Assembly: GCA_041740995.1 (NCBI GenBank)
Contig: JBGSKY010000161.1
Coordinates: forward strand, 1 to 30,899
Reading direction: 5' to 3'
Length of the DNA stretch: 30,899 nt
Source: JBGSKY01 sp041740995
GTDB lineage: Bacteria; Planctomycetota; Planctomycetia; Pirellulales; Pirellulaceae
Notes under the pieces: model-generated
Databases searched by the model: none
The model's input: only the letters and a program-made list of their open reading frames with translations
What the model was told of the DNA's origin: nothing
In this document: piece by piece, positions 17,312 to 26,035 of the stretch
How positions within the stretch are numbered: the first letter of the stretch is position 1
Layout: each line of letters opens with the position of its first letter
Program-made: the position numbers and the translations under genes

Positions 17312-17335
17312 TAGGTCGGGAATGCTCCTGACCTA
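17312..17335. terminator. Hairpin between convergent genes, possible terminator
   Basis: A ten-pair stem with a four-base loop (TAGGTCGGGA / TCCTGACCTA, one G-U pair) lies between the convergent oxidoreductase and flgJ genes. Neither strand shows a clean T-run, so termination is possible but not shown. The flank GGCCAATCGTAGGTC also occurs, inverted, at about 21488-21504, so this may instead be part of a dispersed repeat. Confidence 0.45.
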
Positions 17336-17361
17336 AATAAAGTTTAAACCGCTCGGGAATA

Positions 17362-17730
17362 CTAACCCTGGCGGTTGAGTTGAAAGAGTTTGAACATTGG
17401 ATCCGAGAATGACGAGGCTGATGATTTGGTCAGATCCTCAGTCATAATACCGTCGAGCTGCTGTTGAAAAATTTCTTCGGTCCGACCGCCATGGAAGTAG
17501 GCGGGTTCTCCAACAGTCGATCGCATCGATTTCAACATGGACCCGAACAGCGTTTGGCCGACAAAGTTTTGAAACGCTTCTTTGACTTCCGCGTCCGCAG
17601 GTGAAATGTCTGACTGTCGGTTTTCATCCAACAATGCCGGAACATTGTCGACGCTATTGAGTTTATTTTTGGCTTTCAATTCGAGTTGCGAAAACTGGGT
17701 TTGAAAACTGGATGTTGCGCCGACGTTCAT
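17362..17730 (-). CDS. flgJ: Flagellar rod-binding protein FlgJ (no muramidase domain)
   Basis: This 122-residue protein has the FlgJ rod-binding signature FVGQTLFGSMLKSMRSTVG followed by PAYFHGGRTEEIFQQQLD. It consists of that domain alone. The C-terminal peptidoglycan hydrolase of enterobacterial FlgJ is absent, as in many non-proteobacterial homologues. It should bind the growing rod in the periplasm, so another enzyme must open the wall. It follows flgI after 12 bases, with a good ribosome-binding site (GGAG, RC of bases about 17738-17741), so the two are co-transcribed. No signal peptide is visible; export would be by the flagellar type III apparatus. Confidence 0.88.
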   Translation of the reverse strand: MNVGATSSFQTQFSQLELKAKNKLNSVDNVPALLDENRQSDISPADAEVKEAFQNFVGQTLFGSMLKSMRSTVGEPAYFHGGRTEEIFQQQLDGIMTEDLTKSSASSFSDPMFKLFQLNRQG

Positions 17731-17742
17731 GAACTAGCTCCG

Positions 17743-18852
17743 TTATTCAATGACCAATTCGCCATACAAGTTGCCCTGGCTTTTGAGAGCCTTGATAATT
17801 GCAATCACGTCTTCGGTTGGGACATCGAGTACATTTAGGGCTTTGACGAGATTCTGCAATGTCGGTTGTTCGGTCCCGCTCGCTTCCGTCGATACTGGTT
17901 TGAAAGTTCCGCCGCTGGTTGGAGTATTTCCGCCAGTCGAGATGGTCAGATTTTTGTGCGAGATTGCGACAGGAGAAATCGTCACGTCTTCGCCGATGAC
18001 GACCACGCCCTCGCGTTCACGAATGACAACTCGTTTGTTGCCGCGAAGATTGACGACCGGTAGGTCAAGCATCAATGAAATGTATTGCACCGGACGCTGG
18101 CGGTAAGTCGTCGGGACTCGGACTTGGACATGCATCTGATCGATTGCTTTGGCAGCAGTTTCGATTTGGCTGTCTCCAGGACTATTGAATGATGCCAACT
18201 GCGTCTCCTCGTTGATTCGATCTTCGAGATATTGCGCCGTCCCAAAGGAGCTGTGTTCGGGTTCGAGAATCAGCGTGAAGACATCCTCGGATAAGAAGCT
18301 CGTTTCGACAGAGACTTCCATCTTACAGCCGCCGGGGACCTTTCCAGTGGTTGGAATCGCGATGTTTTCAATTTTCAACGGACCGCTGGCTAGCGCGTAA
18401 ACTGTCGGTGTGTCACTTCGCGGGCCGAGCAATGGGGTGAGCAGCAATTGCCCGCCTTCGAGGCTCTTTGCCTTGATCGAACTGATTGTACAATCAAGGC
18501 GATCACCGGGCTGCGAACCGGAAGCGGGAACCGTTGCCGTCACGAAAACAAGCGCTACGTTTTTTGAATTCTCTGCATCGGCGGCTAGCAACTGGCCTTG
18601 AACGTCGGACGCAATTGGAGCTCCCATCAGCGACATCATTCTAGCCAACGCTCGGGACATCGGTTTGGAATCCCCATCGCCAGTCCCCTTAAGACCAACG
18701 ACTAAACCGATCCCTTGCAGAGTATTTGTCTCTTGGCCTTTGAGGCGACAAATATCGCGTATTCGCAATACATTCTGAGCATTGGCAGTTTGTGGCAAAC
18801 CAAATATTGCTATGCCAACCACCACCATAAGGCTGCACGAACGCAAAATCAT
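17743..18852 (-). CDS. flgI: Flagellar P-ring protein FlgI
   Basis: FlgI forms the periplasmic P-ring around the flagellar rod. The FlgI hallmarks are present along the whole length: RIRDICRLKGQETNTLQGIG, then LVVGLKGTGDGDSKP, VFVTATVPASGSQPGDRLD, PTGKVPGGCKMEV, and the C-terminal LVKALNVLDVPTEDVIAII. The open frame extends upstream to 18930. The ATG at 18852 is preferred because it gives a normal signal peptide (MILRSCSLMVVVGIAIFGLP, cut near ANAQ) and about 369 residues, the usual size; the longer form would have a 34-residue hydrophilic leader and no ribosome-binding site. P-ring presence implies a Gram-negative-type envelope with peptidoglycan. flgJ follows; no flgG, flgA or flgH lies next to the pair. 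Confidence 0.94.
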   Translation of the reverse strand: MILRSCSLMVVVGIAIFGLPQTANAQNVLRIRDICRLKGQETNTLQGIGLVVGLKGTGDGDSKPMSRALARMMSLMGAPIASDVQGQLLAADAENSKNVALVFVTATVPASGSQPGDRLDCTISSIKAKSLEGGQLLLTPLLGPRSDTPTVYALASGPLKIENIAIPTTGKVPGGCKMEVSVETSFLSEDVFTLILEPEHSSFGTAQYLEDRINEETQLASFNSPGDSQIETAAKAIDQMHVQVRVPTTYRQRPVQYISLMLDLPVVNLRGNKRVVIREREGVVVIGEDVTISPVAISHKNLTISTGGNTPTSGGTFKPVSTEASGTEQPTLQNLVKALNVLDVPTEDVIAIIKALKSQGNLYGELVIE

Positions 18853-19275
18853 ATTTCCAGACAGCGATTTGTGCTGCGGAATATCAAGAGGTTCGGGGAT
18901 AGCGGGAAAGTTGGTCATGCATGATGGCATACAAAATCTGTCTTAATCGGCGAAAGGTCAATTTGGACCGTAGACAGCTCGCCTTGGCGTTAAATGCCAG
19001 TTATTTCAAACATCTGATTGAAGCCGCGGCAAGCGAGTTTGAACGGTACATTTCGATGCCAGGCAAGCAAGTTTCTCTGTAAAAGAATTTTGAAAGCGCG
19101 GGTTTGCTTGCACAACTTGCAAATTCGCTACGACCGATCGCTTAGTCTGGAATTTGAATTCCCCGCTGGCATCCTTCTCCACCACTGCAATTGAAAAAAA
19201 CTACTGTTTCGACGGATAGCTTCTGATGAGTTGCTTTCCCACTTGTGATTCAAGATTTTTCAACTAACGCAAAAA
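18853..19275. other. Divergent intergenic region with short repeats
   Basis: This gap of about 420 bases separates flgI (minus) from the TadE gene (plus) and must hold both promoters. A 13-base direct repeat GGCAAGCRAGTTT occurs at 19028-19040 and 19062-19074. The second copy's GCAAGCAA also forms an inverted pair with TTGCTTGC at 19104-19111. I find no convincing sigma-54 or sigma-28 flagellar promoter and no good sigma-70 pair. The repeats could be regulator-binding sites, but nothing proves it. Confidence 0.35.
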
Positions 19276-19728
19276 ATGAACCGTCAAATCGATTTGCAAA
19301 GCAGTTCCATGACAAAAGACGTGGCGAGCCGAAGCAACAAAAATCGCCATAACGATCGAGCTGGTGCCGCAGTAGTTGAACTCGCGGTTTTCGCCCCGAT
19401 CTTAGTCCTATTTTGCTTCGCAACATTGGAACTCACTTTCTATATCAACCTAAAACAGTCGCTCGCCACCGCCGCCTATGAAGCAGTCCGTGGCGCATCG
19501 GGTTTAAATGGGACCAACGAAAAAGCACAACAAGAAGCGGAACGAATCTTCGAGGAACGCGAAATTAATAACGCGAGCTATTCAATTAATCGCACCGCTG
19601 AAGAATCGAAATCCGGTGACATCTTGACTGTCACAGTATCGGCGCCGATGTCTGCCAATACCTCAGTACACAGCGGAATCTTTACACCCAAATCGATCAA
19701 CGTCTCCGCGACGATGGTTCGGGAATAG
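19276..19728 (+). CDS. TadE-like pseudopilin (first)
   Basis: This 150-residue protein is of the TadE type. A short basic cytoplasmic start leads into RAGAAVVELAVFAPILVLFC, with the conserved Glu of the pilin-like N-terminal motif, and a single membrane helix to about residue 60. A YEAVRGASG segment and a small beta-rich extracytoplasmic domain follow. TadE proteins are minor pseudopilins of Flp/Tad pili. The start is uncertain: ATG at 19276 or ATG at 19309; neither has a strong ribosome-binding site. It is the first of three small genes in the same direction (TadE, TadG-VWA, TadE). Confidence 0.85.
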   Translation: MNRQIDLQSSSMTKDVASRSNKNRHNDRAGAAVVELAVFAPILVLFCFATLELTFYINLKQSLATAAYEAVRGASGLNGTNEKAQQEAERIFEEREINNASYSINRTAEESKSGDILTVTVSAPMSANTSVHSGIFTPKSINVSATMVRE

Positions 19729-19760
19729 CTCGCTGCAGAACATATTTTCGAGAATATGCA

Positions 19761-20891
19761 ATGGAACTTAAACGATTGAAAAGTATCAGAATGTCAAACA
19801 GCAGTCGAGTGTCGACCAGACAAGGCGCGCTGGTTGTCTTTCTAGCGGTGGGACTTTCCGTCTTTGCAATATTTTCGGCAGTTGCCATCAACACCGCATA
19901 CATTCAATGCAGTCGCACTGAACTGCGAACGATGGTCGACGCAGCGGCCAAAGCGGCCGGGCAAAGGCTCAATACGGGCGGCTCGGAGGCGGAAGCTCGC
20001 CAAAAGGCTATCGAGATCGCAGCGATGAACAAGATCGCCGGAAAGAGCTATACTTTAAATCCGGAAGCGGTAGTTTTCGGACGTGCATCTCGACAACAAA
20101 ACGGAATATATGAATTCAGTCAGGGTGGCTGGCCGGTCAATGCGGTCAAGGTGAGAGCCGAACGATCCAAGGCGAATTCGAACGGCGCAATCCCGACTTT
20201 CTTGGGCAGTGTATTGGGTGTCCCAAGTTTTGAGATTGGTGAATCAGCAACGACGGTCAAATCCGATCGAGACATTGCCTTGATCGTCGATCGAAGCGGT
20301 TCGATGATGTGGGTCGTCGATCAGGATGAAGTCTATCCAACCGGTTGTGACATCACGACGCCTCCTAGTCCTACCGGAAGCCGTTGGTCTGCCTTGATGA
20401 ACGGATACTCTGCATTCAACGATGCACTAAACGCCACGACGGCATGGGAAAAAGTCGGGCTAGTTTCCTACGCGTCGACTGCGACAGAAGATCTTGATCT
20501 GTCATGGTTCTACGGAACAATTAACAGTGCGCTTTACGATCGAAGCCAATATCCGATCAATGGGGCGACGAATCTAGGGCATGGGATGGAACTAGGAATA
20601 AACCAATTAATGACCAGTCCAGAAGCTCGCAGCGATGCTATCAAGACGATGGTTGTTCTGACCGACGGTATTCCGAATACCGGCCGCGACCCATTGGAAT
20701 TAGCATACGAATGCGCCGACAAGAACATCGTCGTGCACACCATATCATTTGGCAAAACTGCAAATGCTGCCTTAATGCAACAGATCGCTGATATCACAAG
20801 CGGTTCGTATCGAAATGCATTAACCGGAGCAGCGCTCAATCAAGCCTTTCGAGAAATCGCGGCCGATTTGCCGGTGCGGATCATTCAATAG
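19761..20891 (+). CDS. TadG-like protein with VWA domain
   Basis: This 376-residue protein has a TadG-type N terminus: a short basic start, RQGALVVFLAVGLSVFAIFS membrane helix, then a TELRTMVDAAAKAAGQR segment typical of TadG-like proteins. A VWA domain fills the C-terminal half. Its metal-site motif is DRSGS at residues 177-181, with the further conserved GATNLGHGMELG loop and VLTDGIPN strand. It should be anchored in the inner membrane with the VWA domain outside. TadG-like proteins with VWA domains are thought to help assemble or anchor Tad pili. It lies between two TadE genes. It is intact, with all metal-site residues visible. Confidence 0.87.
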   Translation: MELKRLKSIRMSNSSRVSTRQGALVVFLAVGLSVFAIFSAVAINTAYIQCSRTELRTMVDAAAKAAGQRLNTGGSEAEARQKAIEIAAMNKIAGKSYTLNPEAVVFGRASRQQNGIYEFSQGGWPVNAVKVRAERSKANSNGAIPTFLGSVLGVPSFEIGESATTVKSDRDIALIVDRSGSMMWVVDQDEVYPTGCDITTPPSPTGSRWSALMNGYSAFNDALNATTAWEKVGLVSYASTATEDLDLSWFYGTINSALYDRSQYPINGATNLGHGMELGINQLMTSPEARSDAIKTMVVLTDGIPNTGRDPLELAYECADKNIVVHTISFGKTANAALMQQIADITSGSYRNALTGAALNQAFREIAADLPVRIIQ

Positions 20892-20926
20892 AACATCCTA
20901 CTCTGTTAGAAAATTAATTGCGAATC

Positions 20927-21394
20927 ATGTTTGCACTATCCAATCAACGAAGAGCAGCCGTTACTGTTGAAGTCGCCGTAACGATTCCGATCGTCATCGT
21001 AATGCTCTTCGCATCGATCGAATTTTGCCGCGTAACGATGTTGCGGTCAACGATGCAAACGGCCGCTTATGAAGCAGCACGGGCTGGTATTGTACCGGGT
21101 GCAACTAAAGAAAAAGTGGTCAACCGAGCAGAAGAGATTCTGAAACTGGCGCGTGCAAGCGACTACACGATCCAAGTCATCCCGGAGTTTATTGACGATT
21201 CAACATCGCAGCTTTCTGTACTTGTCTCTGTTCCGATGTCGACCAATGGCTATGGCATTGCAAAATTCTTCAAGAACGCCTCGATTGCCGCAAGTGCAAC
21301 CAAGCCAAGGCTAACCATCAACCAAGTTTTACCAGTAAAACTGCCCCCGATTCCAGTAACCGAAGCGTCTCTTGTCGCCGAGCCCTTAGAATAA
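20927..21394 (+). CDS. TadE-like pseudopilin (second)
   Basis: This 155-residue TadE-type protein starts with a short basic segment, then RRAAVTVEVAVTIPIVIVML with the conserved Glu, one membrane helix, and TAAYEAARAGI. An extracytoplasmic beta domain and a proline-rich tail follow (KLPPIPVTEASL). The open frame extends three codons upstream to a TTG at 20918, but the ATG at 20927 gives a better-shaped N terminus. It resembles the first TadE in its helix and YEA-RG segment but diverges after it. No Tad motor, secretin or prepilin peptidase gene lies nearby, so the pilus apparatus must be encoded elsewhere. Confidence 0.85.
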   Translation: MFALSNQRRAAVTVEVAVTIPIVIVMLFASIEFCRVTMLRSTMQTAAYEAARAGIVPGATKEKVVNRAEEILKLARASDYTIQVIPEFIDDSTSQLSVLVSVPMSTNGYGIAKFFKNASIAASATKPRLTINQVLPVKLPPIPVTEASLVAEPLE

Positions 21395-21595
21395 TTTCAA
21401 CGTTTCAGCATCGTCATGAGATAGGCTTTCAAACTGACACTTCGACTTGAACATCGTGTTACCGATGTCCTCGAACCACACAACAGGTCCTGACCTACGA
21501 TTGGCAAGAGTCTCCACGCGAGATTGATTTGACGCCAAAAAACGATATTCAAGCTCGCCAATTGCGTGCATCACTATCGACCCAAAACTCGGCCG

Positions 21596-24500
21596 CTATC
21601 CCGCTCGTCGGCCATTATGGTTTTGCGTGTCCGACTCTGGCGGCGCACTCGGAGATACAGCCGAATTGATGAACGAACTGAGCTGTCCCGGGATCGAACG
21701 TAGATGCAAATCTCGTTGTGGAAACGCAATCTCAATTTTCGCTTCGGCAAATCGACGGTGAATATCAGTCAGTAATTCGTGTCGAGTCAACAGTCGCAAG
21801 TCAAGCGTTTGCAAAAAGAAGCGAAGCGTTAACTCTAGAGAGCTATCAGCAAATTTTTCAAAAAACGCGGTTGGTGGTGGATCTTGCAGTACGTTTTTAT
21901 GCTTGGCACAGACATCTCTCAAAATTTCACAAGCCGCTTCGGTGTCCGAACCATATGCAACTCCGACAGTCAAAATCATCCGATTGGTTGAATCGGAGAG
22001 TGTCCAATTGAGAAGTCTTCCGGTAATTAGATCCTTGTTCGGAACGATCAGCTCTTGACGATCCCAGTTCGTAATCGTGGTTGCTCGCATCCTAATCTTG
22101 GCCACTGCGCCAGTCGTATCGCCGATCGAGACAACGTCACCAACGCGAATCGGCTGTTCGAACAATAGAATCAATCCAGAGATGAAATTACCAAAGATTT
22201 CTTGCAAACCAAAACCGAGACCTACGCCCAACGCTGCAACCAACCATTGCACGCTTGACCAACGGACGCCGATGTAATTGAACGTCATCGCAATTCCGAT
22301 GGTCAACAGTGCATAACGCGATACCGTAGTAATTGCATAACGCGCCGCGTTCTCGATCGGCAAATGCTGGAGTAGTACAATTTCAAGCAAGCCTGGCAAA
22401 TTGCGGACTGCGAAAATCGTCAGCACGGCAATCGGAATCGCAAACAGAATATCGGAGAGCGTGATCCATTTCATCACAGCAGGAATCCGGACACCTTCGG
22501 CTGAGAAATCTGCCGGTGCAACCTGAATTTCCCACAAATGAACAGTTTGCAACGCATTCACGGCTGGTAGAACGTCGGACCAAATGAAGCTGAGCGAAAG
22601 CATCGCTGCAACCACGGCGGCCGCTGAAACCAAGCTCATCGTTTGCGCATTGATCGCTGCCAAGTCGACTGCACTTTGTTCGTTTCGCATTTCGTTTCGA
22701 AACTCAGTGCTGCGGACATCATTTGGAATACTATTTCCAGCGATCGCTATGCTTGATTCACGCTGCGCATCTTCAAGTCGCTGTCGAGCTTGTGCGATTG
22801 CCAACCGACGACGGCTCAGCAAGAGCCAACGGGTCGCCAACGCATAGACGATAAAAATTCCAATCAGCGTCATCGCCGTCTGATGGAAAAGCATCGCAAT
22901 TCTGACCGAAGTATAGTGATAACCAAGGGCGGATCCAATCGCTAGAAGCACTGGTGCACTGACCAAACCGATGTACCAAACATATCTCAGACGATCCAAC
23001 CAACCGCCTTCATGCCTCGTGATGTACTCGCTTAACGCGCCTTTGCGAGGATGTAAGATTCCGGCCAGTGCAGCGGTGCATAAGAACATCAACAGACAAA
23101 ATGCAAAACGTCCGAGCGAATTTTCCCAAACTTCATCTCCGCCATCAAAGACCATCGCAACGATGACGACCAATGGCAGCGAGACATCCAAAAACCAACG
23201 AAGGTGGCGTCGAACTTGATTGATGCTGGCGTTAGGCCAACCGAGATGTTTTTCTGCAAGCCCACCGCTGCGACAAACTTGACGGAGCACTTCAATCGCA
23301 AAGAAGAATCGGGCACCGAAGGCCAAGCCTAATCCGAATTGCTGAACAAATTGTTGCGAACCGCCAGCTGCGTACAATCGCAAACCAAGGTACGCCATCA
23401 ATGCCGGCCAAGGCACTGCGACCAGCAATGTTAACAGGAGCACTTGGACGGTTGGCAGATACCGAGTGTTGTTGCCTCGCGCGGCAAGATCACCGAGCTG
23501 TTTGATCTTTCGGCGCATTTTCCTCGTGTTAAAGATCAACACAATCCAGCCGATAGTAAATAAAGCCGCTTCGGTGACGTGCAAACGCAATTCTCCGATC
23601 AAACTGTACGCCATCGATTTCCATGACGAGAAATCAAACAACCAAGTCAACGAAGGCCAGATTTGTTGAAAGTGCAGCTTCTTTATCGGATCAGCCGATC
23701 GTATCCACAAAACATGTTGGTCGATGAATTCGCGATAACGCTTAATCAAATTGAACATCATCTGCTTGCGCTCACAGATTCCATCGAGGTTCTCAAAGTA
23801 TGCGCCGGCATCGTGTCTAAAGTCCGTGATCAATTCCATTTCCAAGCCATGCAGTTTGTGCAATTCGCTGCCTTCAGGATATTGATTGGTTGCGTGTCGA
23901 GCCTTCCAATCGTCCAACTCGAGATTCAAGCTGTCGATCTGTTGCATCTTCGACTGATATTCGTTGAGCTCTTGCGAAAGCTTGCGAGGGCTTGGCAATT
24001 CGCTACGTTGGCGTCGCAGCAGCAGCCCAACCCAACTGTTTAGTCCATTACTATTTTGTGCAGTATCGGATTTGATCCGATCAGTCATGTTCTTGTAACG
24101 CTGCTCCCACATTTCGCGACGTTTAGCAGACTCTTCTGAACGAAGCTGTACATCGCGATTGTCGCGAGCAACTGTCAACCATCCAGCGCTTCGTTTGACG
24201 ATATTTTGCGCGATTGCTTCCTGCTCAGGCGTCGGCTTATTTTCGAGGACTTTTTCCGCAAATTTTCGGTAGCTATCAATTTTGGTTTCGCGTCGACTGC
24301 TGATCTCTTCGTTGATTAACTTGATCTGAGCCTGTTGATGCTTTTCTTCGAGAAGCAATAAATCTCGTTGCAGGGGAAGCAACTCCGATTCGGCTTCATA
24401 AGTCCGAATTTCTTGTTCGATCATCCGCACGCGTTCAACGCTGGCGGCAATTTTTGCCCGAAGCAACAACGACTTCGCTTCAGCCAATCGTCCATCAGAT

Positions 24501-25666
24501 TCATCCGGTGACTTAGTCGCCATTTCTTCGTTCAGCTTGACTTGCAGAGCCTTCTGTTCGCTAATCAGCCGATAGACTTCTTTCTTACGAGCTTCCCGAT
24601 TGGCGATCTTGGTCTCCACCGCAGTTCGGGCGTCGACAATGGTTTGCGACGCGGTCTGCTGTTGTTGAAGCATTGATTGCAGAGCTTCCTGGGTCGAATT
24701 TCGGAGCATGTAGCTCGGAATGGTTTCGAATTTGGGCAGGTTTTCTTTGCGACGTTTCATCTCCGCAATGGCTGCCGGAGCGGCTTCGGCGGCCGCAGAA
24801 AGTCCCTTGGCGGCTTTTTCGTTTTCGTTGCGATTGGTCAGCTCCGCAATGATGCTCTCGTATCGTTTGCCTAAGGACTCTTTGAGCGCAGGGTCCAAAT
24901 CGGTGCTAGTGAGCAATTGTTGCTGCCGCGATTGCAGTAGCTCCAACGACAGTGGAGCGTCGACCGCGACGATGCTTTGCGCTGCGTCGCCGGTCCCAGT
25001 CGCTGCGGAACCATTAATTTCGGTCGATCCATTAGGCTTTACCGTTGCAGTTGGCGCGGCAAGTTTTGCGTCCGCAGCTTTTGCATCAGCGATTGCTTCG
25101 TTCTTGCCGGTTTCGTCGATCTGTCGTGCTGTGAGGTATACAGACGCTGTTCCCGTTCGCGACACGCGGGTTGTTCCATAGCTTGCGTCACTCACCTCGC
25201 CAACGACCGCAGCGGTTACAACACTGCTTGAATTCGGGTCAAAGCCGCCAGCGGTTTGAACGTAACTCTGATCGGACAGATGGACTCTCGGAGTTTTCTG
25301 ACGAGCATCTTCAAGTGCCTGCTCAATAGGTGGTTTGAATCGAAAGTCTTGTCCGCTAGCTAGAAAATCGAACTCACTGGACAGGTTTGAACTCTGGGAA
25401 TCGTGACCAGATCTTCCTTCCCAGTTCCAACGATCAATCGCCCAAAAGTCGGTAATTGCAAGCGGCTCGTAAAGGCTTTCACTAGCCGTTCCAAGGGCGT
25501 GGGTCGCATTAACTTGCTGACCGCGAACTAGGTTGCAAAGGGTCACCAGCAAACTAAAACAAACGACCAATTGCGTCAGCCGAAGCGATGGCTTATTCGA
25601 CATCGAGATGAAAGCACGACGGTCCGTCGTCAGCTTGGATGCCAGTTTTGTCTTCAGGCAATTCAT
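21596..25666 (-). CDS. Large MscS-superfamily mechanosensitive channel (MscK/KefA-like)
   Basis: This 1356-residue channel is of the large MscS type. A signal peptide precedes a long periplasmic region, about 55-690, rich in Glu/Gln/Arg coiled coil. About ten hydrophobic segments follow from about 690. The C-terminal MscS core includes the pore helix GVGLGFGLQEIFGNFISGL and the beta-domain stretch RVGDVVSIGDTTGAVAKI. A WDRQELIVPNKDLITGRLLNW segment and an alpha/beta vestibule domain come next. Such channels open under membrane tension to release solutes on osmotic downshock; MscK also responds to potassium. Two starts are possible: the ATG at 25666, or the ATG at 25603, which gives a more compact signal peptide (SNKPSLRLTQLVVCFSLLV). 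Neither has a clear ribosome-binding site. It is probably monocistronic. Confidence 0.92.
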   Translation of the reverse strand: MNCLKTKLASKLTTDRRAFISMSNKPSLRLTQLVVCFSLLVTLCNLVRGQQVNATHALGTASESLYEPLAITDFWAIDRWNWEGRSGHDSQSSNLSSEFDFLASGQDFRFKPPIEQALEDARQKTPRVHLSDQSYVQTAGGFDPNSSSVVTAAVVGEVSDASYGTTRVSRTGTASVYLTARQIDETGKNEAIADAKAADAKLAAPTATVKPNGSTEINGSAATGTGDAAQSIVAVDAPLSLELLQSRQQQLLTSTDLDPALKESLGKRYESIIAELTNRNENEKAAKGLSAAAEAAPAAIAEMKRRKENLPKFETIPSYMLRNSTQEALQSMLQQQQTASQTIVDARTAVETKIANREARKKEVYRLISEQKALQVKLNEEMATKSPDESDGRLAEAKSLLLRAKIAASVERVRMIEQEIRTYEAESELLPLQRDLLLLEEKHQQAQIKLINEEISSRRETKIDSYRKFAEKVLENKPTPEQEAIAQNIVKRSAGWLTVARDNRDVQLRSEESAKRREMWEQRYKNMTDRIKSDTAQNSNGLNSWVGLLLRRQRSELPSPRKLSQELNEYQSKMQQIDSLNLELDDWKARHATNQYPEGSELHKLHGLEMELITDFRHDAGAYFENLDGICERKQMMFNLIKRYREFIDQHVLWIRSADPIKKLHFQQIWPSLTWLFDFSSWKSMAYSLIGELRLHVTEAALFTIGWIVLIFNTRKMRRKIKQLGDLAARGNNTRYLPTVQVLLLTLLVAVPWPALMAYLGLRLYAAGGSQQFVQQFGLGLAFGARFFFAIEVLRQVCRSGGLAEKHLGWPNASINQVRRHLRWFLDVSLPLVVIVAMVFDGGDEVWENSLGRFAFCLLMFLCTAALAGILHPRKGALSEYITRHEGGWLDRLRYVWYIGLVSAPVLLAIGSALGYHYTSVRIAMLFHQTAMTLIGIFIVYALATRWLLLSRRRLAIAQARQRLEDAQRESSIAIAGNSIPNDVRSTEFRNEMRNEQSAVDLAAINAQTMSLVSAAAVVAAMLSLSFIWSDVLPAVNALQTVHLWEIQVAPADFSAEGVRIPAVMKWITLSDILFAIPIAVLTIFAVRNLPGLLEIVLLQHLPIENAARYAITTVSRYALLTIGIAMTFNYIGVRWSSVQWLVAALGVGLGFGLQEIFGNFISGLILLFEQPIRVGDVVSIGDTTGAVAKIRMRATTITNWDRQELIVPNKDLITGRLLNWTLSDSTNRMILTVGVAYGSDTEAACEILRDVCAKHKNVLQDPPPTAFFEKFADSSLELTLRFFLQTLDLRLLTRHELLTDIHRRFAEAKIEIAFPQRDLHLRSIPGQLSSFINSAVSPSAPPESDTQNHNGRRAG

Positions 25667-26035
25667 TGGCGATGTGCGACTTGGAAAACGGGCGGCGATA
25701 AATTAAACGACAATCCGTTTGTCTTTTAGCTAAATTGCCCCTCTTGCATCAAGGTTGATGTCGAGGCGATTAGAATGCATTCGTGGGTAACGAAGGCATC
25801 GATCGCAAAATTTATTTTCGAAGTTCGCCTCCTTAGTTTTGGCAAGCCCTTATCAGCTCGTTGTGACGACTAGCAAGCCGTTGCAACCGATTTTTTCGGT
25901 CGATTCGTTCTCAACCCAACTAGTTCCTGACCGTCGCCGAAGACGAAATGATTGGCGATTTGGCTCATTCAAGTAAACTGATGAGAGTTCTTTGAGGAAC
26001 CTTTCGACCAATTTCGAAACAAAGAGTCCGATTAT
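25667..26035. other. Divergent intergenic region, mscK-like / nucleotidyltransferase
   Basis: This 369-base gap lies between divergent genes. A TAGAAT at 25771-25776 could be a -10 element for the plus strand, but I find no matching -35 at normal spacing and it would leave a leader of about 250 bases. Small open frames here look like chance. No hairpin, repeat or riboswitch is evident. Confidence 0.3.

Noticed and set aside
18853..19275. Sigma-54 flagellar promoter for flgI
   Set aside because: The nearest resemblance (TTGCAC then TTGC) has the wrong spacing and lacks the GG of the -24 element.
21386..21574. Short minus-strand open frame between the second TadE gene and the channel gene
   Set aside because: It overlaps the end of the TadE gene and the shared repeat core, has no ribosome-binding site, and has no recognisable protein features.
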